In this document: positions 24,343 to 29,220 of the stretch, piece after piece
How the letters are laid out: each line of letters starts with the position of its first letter
How positions within the stretch are numbered: the first letter of the stretch is position 1
NCBI GenBank assembly: GCA_945947925.1
Contig: CAMEZU010000001.1
Span: forward strand, 1-29,220
Direction: 5' to 3'
From: an uncultured Verrucomicrobiota bacterium
Lineage (GTDB): Bacteria; Verrucomicrobiota; Kiritimatiellia; RFP12; UBA1067
DNA: 29,220 nucleotides
Position numbers and translations under genes: made by a program
Notes under the pieces: generated by a model
Seen by the model: the letters and a program-made list of their open reading frames with translations, nothing else
Database searches by the model: none
Told to the model about the DNA's origin: nothing

Positions 24343-25485
24343 ATGCACAACCACGAAGTCCTGCTGCTGATCAGTTCCGATCCGCCCACCCGCTACGAGG
24401 GCATCGCCCGTCTTGCCGGCGAGCACGGTTGGCACCTGCGCGCCGAGTCGCGGCGCTCGCCGCCGAAGGACTGGAGCGGCGACGGCGTCCTCGTGATGCT
24501 CAACGGGGACGAGGCCTTGATGCGCTTCGCGCGCTCCGTCCGCCGCCGGAAGATCCCGATGGTCGACCTCCTGGAGGAGTGCCCCGACTTTGACGCCGTG
24601 CGCGTCACCGGCGACAATCCTGAAATCGGACGCCTTGCCGCGACCCACTTCAACGAGCGCGACTTCCGTCACGCGGCGTTCTTTTCCGTCCGCCACAACC
24701 ACACGCACGACCTTCGCGTCGCGGGATTCAACGAAATCTGGCGGGGCCGTCCGCTCGAGAACTGGATCTGGCCGGACGTGGCGGGCGCCGGACAGGACGA
24801 CTGGCGGAAGATGGGCGCCTGGCTTGCGGCGAAGCTGAAGGACGCCCCGAAGCCGTTCGCGGTCTTCGCCTGGAACGACTACGACGCGACGCACGTCCTC
24901 AACGCCTGCCGGCAGGCCGACCTCAAGGTTCCAGACGACGTGTCGATCATCGGCGTCGACAACAACGAGGTCATCTGCGAGCACCAGAGCGTGAACCTCT
25001 CGTCCATCGCGCACGACCACGAGCGCATCGGCTACATGGCCGCCGCGACGCTGGAGCGGATGATGTCCGGCGGCGAGCCGTCCCGACGGCTGACGCGCAT
25101 CAAGCCCCAGGGCGTGATCACGCGCGAATCGACGGAAACGTTCGCCGTCTATGACAAGGCGCTTCAGCCGGCGATCGACTTCATCACCCGCAATCTCTCG
25201 CATCCGCTCGGCGCCGCCCAGATCGCCGCCGCCCTGAAGATTCCGCGCATCCGCCTCGACCGCCTGTTCGCGACGCGGCTCGGACACAGCGCCGGCGCGG
25301 AAATCGCCCGCCGGCGCATCGCCGAGGCGAAGCGGCTCCTGGACGGGACGGACCTGCCGCTCGCGGCCATCGCCGAGCGCTGCGGCTTCTGCCACGCCTC
25401 GTTCCTGATCCGCACCTTCAAGCGCGCGACCGGACTGACGCCCCACGGCTGGCGCCGAAGGAACGAGACCGCAGGTCGGGAATAA
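24343..25485 (+). CDS. XylR-like regulator: LacI-fold sensor plus AraC DNA-binding domain
   Basis: 380 residues with the same build as the regulator at 19184-20347. The sensor domain has PFAVFAWNDYDATHVLNACR and VPDDVSIIGVDNNEVIC; the C-terminal AraC domain has LGAAQIAAALKIPRIRLDRLF and IAERCGFCHASFLIRTFKRA. Divergent from kdgK-uxaC, so it most likely controls uronate use, perhaps sensing a uronate or KDG. Start at MHNHEVLLLISS; an earlier TTG at 24301 would place the start in the promoter. The CGGTTTnGGA half-sites seen near the other regulator are absent here, which fits a different DNA specificity. The stop codon overlaps the T-tract of the rnpB terminator on the opposite strand. Confidence 0.9.
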   Translation: MHNHEVLLLISSDPPTRYEGIARLAGEHGWHLRAESRRSPPKDWSGDGVLVMLNGDEALMRFARSVRRRKIPMVDLLEECPDFDAVRVTGDNPEIGRLAATHFNERDFRHAAFFSVRHNHTHDLRVAGFNEIWRGRPLENWIWPDVAGAGQDDWRKMGAWLAAKLKDAPKPFAVFAWNDYDATHVLNACRQADLKVPDDVSIIGVDNNEVICEHQSVNLSSIAHDHERIGYMAAATLERMMSGGEPSRRLTRIKPQGVITRESTETFAVYDKALQPAIDFITRNLSHPLGAAQIAAALKIPRIRLDRLFATRLGHSAGAEIARRRIAEAKRLLDGTDLPLAAIAERCGFCHASFLIRTFKRATGLTPHGWRRRNETAGRE

Positions 25486-25509
25486 AAAAATCCCCTGAAG
25501 CGACGTACG
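25482..25509 (-). terminator. rnpB 3' end terminator
   Basis: The 3' strand of the RNase P RNA P1 helix ends in GGGG and is followed by A and seven T's on the minus strand, so the closing helix of the RNA itself can act as an intrinsic terminator. Confidence 0.65.
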
Positions 25510-25879
25510 GCGAATAAGCCAGATTCTGTTCCCCTCCGACACCCTTGCGGACGAAGGAGGGTCCGATCATTCATCTCAGCAATCAACCCGGAATCTCAAG
25601 GGGCCTTGCGGCCCCGCCGGACGGGCAGCCCGTCGATTCCCTATTTGATCTTGCTCCGAGGAGGGTTTGCCCTGCGCGCGTCGTTTCAGCCGCGCCGGTG
25701 AGCTCTTACCTCACCCTTTCACTATCACCCGTGCGGGCTACCTGTTCTCTGTGGCACTTTCCATCGCGCGGGATTTCCCCGCGCCTTCCGCCCTTGACAA
25801 GCGGATCCTCCGCCCTGTGGAGTCCGGACTTTCCTCAGCCTCGCGGCCGCGACCGGTCACTCGTACGTCGCTTCAGGGG
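25492..25879 (-). ncRNA. rnpB: RNase P RNA, bacterial type A
   Basis: Catalytic RNA that removes 5' leaders from tRNA precursors. On the minus strand it carries the conserved GAGGCUGAGGAAAGUCCGG (about 25826-25844), GGUGAGGUAAGAGCUCACC, and the 3' signature ACAGAAUCUGGCUUAU. The two ends form an 18-bp perfect P1 helix (25492-25509 with 25862-25879). The length of about 388 nt is normal for type A. Its 5' end is only 10 bp from the stop of the zinc-ribbon gene, so it probably shares that transcript and is cut out. Confidence 0.97.
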
Positions 25880-25889
25880 AAAAATTCAA

Positions 25890-26621
25890 TCAGTCGGCGC
25901 TGTAGAGGATGCGGCCGCACATCGTGCACGCCACGATGTTCTGCGGACGACCCGCCTCGCCGTTCTTTGCGTTCGCGCTCACGAGCTGCGCGACACTCGG
26001 CGGCTGCACCAGATGGCAACCGTCGCAGACGCCGTCGTGCGTCAGCGGAACGACAACCGGCCACCGCTTCATGCGGAGACGCTCGTAGTAAAGCATGAAC
26101 TTCGGGTCGCTGACGAGCTTCGCCTTCTCGGCGCGCTCCTTCTGGCACTCCGCGAGCTCAGCCTTCACGGCCGCAATGCGCTCGTCGATCTCGGCGCAGA
26201 ACGCGTCAACCCCGCCCTTCTCGGCGTCGAACTTCGCCTGCGCGTCGTCGACGCGGCTCTGCGCGGACGGAAGGTCGTCCATCGCCGCCAGCTGGTTGTT
26301 CTCCGTCGCCTCGAGGTCATGGTTCACCAGGTCGATCTGAATCGAATACTGCTGGTATTCCTTGTTGCTCGAAAGGCCAGCCTGGTTCAACTTCAGCTCG
26401 CGAACCTTCTCCTTCAGCGCCAAGGCATCGGCCTCGTAGTTCTTCACGCGCTGATTTGCATACGCCTGGCCAGCCTTCGCCGCCTCAAGATCGGCACTGA
26501 CGCCGGAAAGGCGCGCACGCTCGAGAGCCTGACGGCGGGGAAGATCCTTTAACTCAACCTCAAGCTCGCGAATGCGTCCGTCAGTCTCCTGCAAATCAAT
26601 CAACGTTTCGACAACCGTCAT
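25890..26621 (-). CDS. Coiled-coil C4 zinc-ribbon protein (DUF164/zf-RING_7 type)
   Basis: 243 residues. Residues ~1-175 are a long predicted coiled-coil hairpin rich in Glu, Lys and Ala. The C-terminus has a four-cysteine zinc ribbon: CDGCH then CTMCGRILY. This is the build of the DUF164 family (e.g. Chlamydia CT398/CdsZ), proposed to bind nucleic acid or act as a scaffold; a precise function is not established. The ATG at 26621 has AAGGA 9 nt upstream; the longer frame would run back into tRNA-His. It sits between tRNA-His and rnpB, all on the minus strand, apparently in one transcription unit. Confidence 0.9.
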   Translation of the reverse strand: MTVVETLIDLQETDGRIRELEVELKDLPRRQALERARLSGVSADLEAAKAGQAYANQRVKNYEADALALKEKVRELKLNQAGLSSNKEYQQYSIQIDLVNHDLEATENNQLAAMDDLPSAQSRVDDAQAKFDAEKGGVDAFCAEIDERIAAVKAELAECQKERAEKAKLVSDPKFMLYYERLRMKRWPVVVPLTHDGVCDGCHLVQPPSVAQLVSANAKNGEAGRPQNIVACTMCGRILYSAD

Positions 26622-26644
26622 GGCCGAATATCCTTCTTCAGGTC

Positions 26645-26722
26645 TGGGGCAGGAGACGGGACTCGAACCCGCAACCCACAGAATCACAATCTGTTGATCT
26701 AACCAATTGATCTACTCCCGCC
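26645..26722 (-). tRNA. tRNA-His (GTG)
   Basis: The cloverleaf folds fully with anticodon GTG in the loop TTGTGAT. It encodes the extra 5' G-1 opposite discriminator C73, the hallmark of tRNA-His, and the CCA end is encoded. T-loop TTCGAGT is standard. It lies 4 bp from tRNA-Thr. Confidence 0.97.
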
Positions 26723-26726
26723 ATGA

Positions 26727-26802
26727 TGGAGCCAGGTAAGGGACTCGAACCCCCGACCTGCTCATTACGAATGAGCCGCACTACCAACTGTGCTAACCTG
26801 GC
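26727..26802 (-). tRNA. tRNA-Thr (CGT)
   Basis: 76 nt, acceptor GCCAGGT/ACCTGGC, anticodon CGT in loop TTCGTAA, T-loop TTCGAGT, encoded CCA. It reads ACG codons. First gene of the tRNA-Thr, tRNA-His, zinc-ribbon, rnpB run. Confidence 0.97.
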
Positions 26803-26819
26803 CTTGTGATTGGTTGCAT

Positions 26820-26849
26820 AGTATATCAAACGAACCCCGCGTCAGTCAA
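26820..26849 (-). promoter_or_regulatory. Strong promoter of the tRNA-Thr/tRNA-His unit
   Basis: TTGACT (26849-26844), 18-bp spacer, TATACT (26825-26820) with TGA extension, 17 bp before the tRNA 5' end. This is the only near-consensus -35 found in the window. Confidence 0.75.
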
Positions 26850-26913
26850 CGGGGAATTTGAAAAAATTTCTCCCTTTGAAACGCCGTCCCTTCTTCTGCT
26901 AGGGGTAGAGATT

Positions 26914-26990
26914 TGGTGGGCGGTGAGGGGCACGATCCCCCGACCCTCTCCGTGTAAAGGAGATGCTCTAGCCAACTGAGCTAACCGCCC
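26914..26990 (-). tRNA. tRNA-Val (TAC) with an unusual T-loop
   Basis: 77 nt, acceptor GGGCGGT/ACCGCCC, anticodon TAC in loop TTTACAC, stem TCTCC/GGAGA, encoded CCA. The T-loop reads ATCGTGC instead of TTCGAGT: the near-universal T54-A58 pair is swapped to A54-T58, while T55 and C56 are kept. All stems pair, so it is probably functional. Confidence 0.93.
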
Positions 26991-27008
26991 GAATCAAAAG
27001 GTGGTGGT

Positions 27009-27017
27009 ATTATAGCA
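27009..27017 (-). promoter_or_regulatory. Extended -10 promoter of tRNA-Val
   Basis: TGCTATAAT on the minus strand, 18 nt before the tRNA 5' end, in the short gap after the tatD stop. Confidence 0.6.
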
Positions 27018-27022
27018 AAAAT

Positions 27023-27793
27023 TCAGCACCCGAGGAGACGGCAGGCGTTCCCCGTCGTCAGCAGGGCGAGCGCCTCCGGCGTCGTGCCGCGGAGATCGGC
27101 GAGGAACTTGGCTGTATGGACGACGAAGGCGGGCTCGTTCGGGTTGCCGCGCTTGGGCACCGGGGCGAGGAACGGGGAGTCGGTCTCGATGAGGAGCCGG
27201 TCGTCCGGCACGTAGCGGGCGGACTCGCGGACGTTGTCCGCCGCCCGAAACGTGACGATGCCCGAGATGGAGACGAAGAAGCCGAGGTCGAGGAGCTTCC
27301 CGCAGAACTTCGGCGTTCCCGTGAAACAGTGGATGATGCCCTTCGACGGAATCTCCCGCAGGACGCCGAGCGTGTCGTCGTCCGCCTCGCGCGTGTGGAT
27401 GACGACGGGAAGGTCGAGCTGCCGCGCCAGCTCGAGCTGCCGCGCGAAAAGCGCGAGCTGGTCCTTCCGCGTCGCGCCTTCGTAATAGTAGTCGAGTCCG
27501 ATCTCGCCCACCGCCGAGACGCCCGTGTAGTCAAGCTCGGGCAGGTCCTTCCCCGCCTGGTCGCGGTCCCAGCCGAGGGCCTTCAGGACCGAAGGCAGAG
27601 GTTGGGGCGTTTGGGTTGTTTGGCCGCTTGGGTTGGCGGCGAGGTCAGCCGCAAGCCCGGCGCCCCGGTTGAGGCTTTCGCTGCCGCCGATGGCCATGAG
27701 ACGGGTGACGCCGGACGCGAAGGCCCGCTCGAGAACGGCCGCCGTCTCCTCGGACGTTCCCTCGAAATGCGCATGCGTATCGAACAGTTCCAT
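27023..27793 (-). CDS. tatD: TatD-family metal-dependent deoxyribonuclease
   Basis: 256 residues, normal length. Metal-ligand motifs are in order: FDTHAHF, VGEIGLDYYY, VVIHTREAD, IIHCFTGT and LIETDSPFLAP. TatD enzymes are cytoplasmic nucleases linked to DNA repair and quality control. The usual GIHPH segment is replaced by ALGWDRDQ, and just before it (about residues 51-66) lies a low-complexity stretch rich in Thr, Gln and Pro that looks inserted. The start is ATG 27793, 8 nt after an extended -10, with no Shine-Dalgarno; the longer in-frame reading upstream is antisense to rlmN. Divergent from rlmN. Confidence 0.93.
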   Translation of the reverse strand: MELFDTHAHFEGTSEETAAVLERAFASGVTRLMAIGGSESLNRGAGLAADLAANPSGQTTQTPQPLPSVLKALGWDRDQAGKDLPELDYTGVSAVGEIGLDYYYEGATRKDQLALFARQLELARQLDLPVVIHTREADDDTLGVLREIPSKGIIHCFTGTPKFCGKLLDLGFFVSISGIVTFRAADNVRESARYVPDDRLLIETDSPFLAPVPKRGNPNEPAFVVHTAKFLADLRGTTPEALALLTTGNACRLLGC

Positions 27794-27801
27794 AACGGAA
27801 T

Positions 27802-27810
27802 AGTATAGCA
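27802..27810 (-). promoter_or_regulatory. Extended -10 promoter of tatD
   Basis: TGCTATACT on the minus strand, 8 nt before the tatD ATG. The predicted transcript starts at or next to the start codon. Confidence 0.6.
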
Positions 27811-27826
27811 GAAGACGGCCTGCTGA

Positions 27827-27835
27827 TGGTATAAT
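27827..27835 (+). promoter_or_regulatory. Extended -10 promoter of rlmN
   Basis: TGGTATAAT, 30 nt before the rlmN ATG and back to back with the tatD promoter. The leader has no evident Shine-Dalgarno. Confidence 0.6.
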
Positions 27836-27865
27836 ACTCTCTCTTGAAAGACGGACGATCCCCCT

Positions 27866-28894
27866 ATGAGAAAAGCATGGAGCATTTTGCCGGAAGAGTG
27901 GAAACCGATCCTGACGGAGCGGGGCCTGAGGGCCTTTCGCGCCGACCAGATCCTGCAGTCCCTCTACCGTGACTACATCACCGACTGGGACCAGGCGACG
28001 ACCCTGCCGAAGGACTTCCGCGAGTCCCTCAAGACCGAGTTTCCGATCACGAAGGCCGAGACGCTCGACGTCTCCACATCCTCGGACGGCACGCAGAAGC
28101 TCCTCATCGGCTTCGAGGACGGCAACGCCGTCGAGACCGTGCTCATCCCCGCGACGGGACGCTTCACCCAGTGCATCTCCACGCAGGTCGGCTGTCCGAT
28201 GGGCTGCGCCTTCTGCGCAAGCGGCTCGCGCGGCGTCGTCCGCTCGCTCACCGCCGACGAGATCGTCGCCGAGTACATGGCCGGACGCCGCCTCGGCGAA
28301 ATCACCAACATCGTCGTCATGGGCATGGGCGAGCCCTTCATGAACTACGACGAGACGATGCGGGCGCTCAAGCTCATCAACGCCGGCAAGGGACCGAACC
28401 TCGGCGCCCGGCACATCACGCTCTCGACCTGCGGCGTTGTCCCCGGCTTCGCCAAGCTCGCCGCCGAAGGCATCCAGTTCGAGCTCTCCGTCTCCCTCCA
28501 CGCCCCGAACGACACGCTCCGCAACGAGCTCATGCCCGTCAACAAGCGCTGGCCGATCGACGAGCTCCTCACGGCGTGCGCGGACTACACGACGAAGACG
28601 AAGCGCATCATCACCTTCGAGTACACTGTCATCAAGGGCGTCAACGACTCCCGCGCCTGCGCCGAGGAACTCGCGCGCCAGGTCCGCCGCGTCCCGATGG
28701 CCAAGGTGAACCTCATTCCCCTTTCGCCCGTCTCGCACCGTCCCGACTTCAAGACGCCGGACGACCAGACGCTCCTCATGTTCCTCGACGTCCTCATGAA
28801 GAACCGCGTCCAGACCATGCTCCGCCGCAGCCGCGGCAAGGACGCGAACGCCGCCTGCGGACAGCTCCGGCTCAGGCATCTGGAGGGGAATTGA
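27866..28894 (+). CDS. rlmN: Dual-specificity 23S rRNA/tRNA adenine-C2 methyltransferase RlmN
   Basis: Radical SAM enzyme that methylates A2503 of 23S rRNA and A37 of some tRNAs. 342 residues. The radical SAM cluster motif is CPMGCAFC, preceded by TQCISTQVG. VVMGMGEPFMNYD, TLSTCGVVPG, LSVSLHAPND and LMPVNKRWPI are RlmN signatures, and the second catalytic cysteine is in DANAACGQLR near the C-terminus. The presence of both cysteine sites separates it from Cfr-unrelated radical SAM proteins; RlmN rather than Cfr is preferred as a single-copy housekeeping gene. The next gene starts 6 bp downstream of its stop. Confidence 0.95.
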   Translation: MRKAWSILPEEWKPILTERGLRAFRADQILQSLYRDYITDWDQATTLPKDFRESLKTEFPITKAETLDVSTSSDGTQKLLIGFEDGNAVETVLIPATGRFTQCISTQVGCPMGCAFCASGSRGVVRSLTADEIVAEYMAGRRLGEITNIVVMGMGEPFMNYDETMRALKLINAGKGPNLGARHITLSTCGVVPGFAKLAAEGIQFELSVSLHAPNDTLRNELMPVNKRWPIDELLTACADYTTKTKRIITFEYTVIKGVNDSRACAEELARQVRRVPMAKVNLIPLSPVSHRPDFKTPDDQTLLMFLDVLMKNRVQTMLRRSRGKDANAACGQLRLRHLEGN

Positions 28895-28900
28895 TCCGCC

Positions 28901-29220
28901 ATGATCAAGTCCGGGATTACGCGTGAGGAAATTGTTAGGTGGGGTGGAGCCGATGTCTTCAACCAGGCCCTCGCCATCGTCAACTCGGGGGACGTGAAGA
29001 GCGTCCGCTATGATGACGACACCGTCACCATCAGCGGCAAGATCGAACGTCCCGACGGCTGGGAGATGCCCGTCTCGTTCGTCCTCAAGGAACAGGGCCG
29101 CATCGAGTCGCACTGTCCCTGCTACCAGAACCAGAAGCTCGGCCAGGTCTGTCCCCACGTCGTCGCCCTCGCCATCGCCCAGATGGTCCTCGAAGCCGAT
29201 GACGAGCCGGAGGAGAGGAC
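28901..29220 (+). CDS. SWIM zinc-finger protein, N-terminal part (probable SNF2-type helicase)
   Basis: The frame is open from ATG 28901 to the window edge, 106 residues. A GGAGGGG element lies 13-19 nt upstream. Around residues 70-90 it has CPCYQNQKLGQVCPHVVAL, a SWIM zinc finger (CxC...CxH). SWIM fingers at the N-terminus of a bacterial protein are most often followed by a SNF2/Swi2 helicase, but the rest is outside the window, so the helicase is an inference. It lies directly behind rlmN and is probably co-transcribed. Confidence 0.75.
   Translation, partial: MIKSGITREEIVRWGGADVFNQALAIVNSGDVKSVRYDDDTVTISGKIERPDGWEMPVSFVLKEQGRIESHCPCYQNQKLGQVCPHVVALAIAQMVLEADDEPEER

Noticed and set aside
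26914..26990. tRNA-Val as a pseudogene because of its T-loop
   Set aside because: All four stems pair, the change is a complementary double swap, the CCA is encoded and a promoter is present.
27794..29158. N-terminal extension of the tatD frame
   Set aside because: It is antisense to rlmN and the SWIM gene; the TatD family start and the promoter both point to 27793.

Overview
The window looks like a GC-rich chromosome segment from a glycan-degrading bacterium of the PVC group, most plausibly Kiritimatiellota, Lentisphaerota or Verrucomicrobiota from a gut or other polysaccharide-rich habitat. This is inferred from gene content: many secreted glycoside hydrolases with no SusC/SusD pair, XylR-like (LacI-fold sensor plus AraC helix-turn-helix) regulators, a secreted beta-helix protein ending in a choice-of-anchor-Q-like motif, and PA14 and LamG-like modules on an enzyme. 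There is no rRNA, so the taxonomy stays tentative.

Layout. Positions 1-12 kb hold a minus-strand glycoside hydrolase cluster: a GH50-like (agarase-type) enzyme, a short GH2, a GH3, a GH36-type alpha-galactosidase and a large LacZ-type GH2 that leaves the window. The first two and the GH3/GH36 pair are tightly packed. Between GH36 and lacZ lies a broken remnant of an AlbA/AAA_4-type regulator. Positions 12-19 kb hold two large secreted proteins, a beta-helix/PKD protein and a 1474-residue protein whose C-terminal 600 residues are a second copy of the GH50-like enzyme. Positions 19-21.7 kb hold a divergent XylR-like regulator translationally coupled to a MATE transporter. Positions 21.7-25.5 kb hold uronate isomerase and a 2-keto-3-deoxygluconate-type kinase, divergent from a second XylR-like regulator. 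The remainder is housekeeping: rnpB, a zinc-ribbon protein, tRNA-His, tRNA-Thr, tRNA-Val, tatD, rlmN and the start of a SWIM zinc-finger protein.

Working model (inference). Secreted GH50-like enzymes open a galactose-containing, possibly uronate-bearing polysaccharide. The GH2, GH3 and GH36 enzymes trim side chains and oligomers, and the uronate part enters UxaC and the KDG kinase. Other enzymes of that route (mannonate dehydratase, KDPG aldolase) and a clear sugar importer are not in the window.

The strongest new signal is regulatory. The two large secreted-protein genes carry the same pair of direct-repeat half-sites (CGGTTTnGGA plus a few bases), 23 bp apart, at exactly the same distance from the -10 box. 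One pair lies in the divergent promoter region of the XylR-like regulator gene, so I infer that this regulator binds them. A second theme is an extended -10 promoter (TGn-TAnnnT), often placed so close to the ATG that the mRNA must be leaderless. A third is degenerate G-rich short repeats inserted in frame in lacZ, GH3 and tatD.
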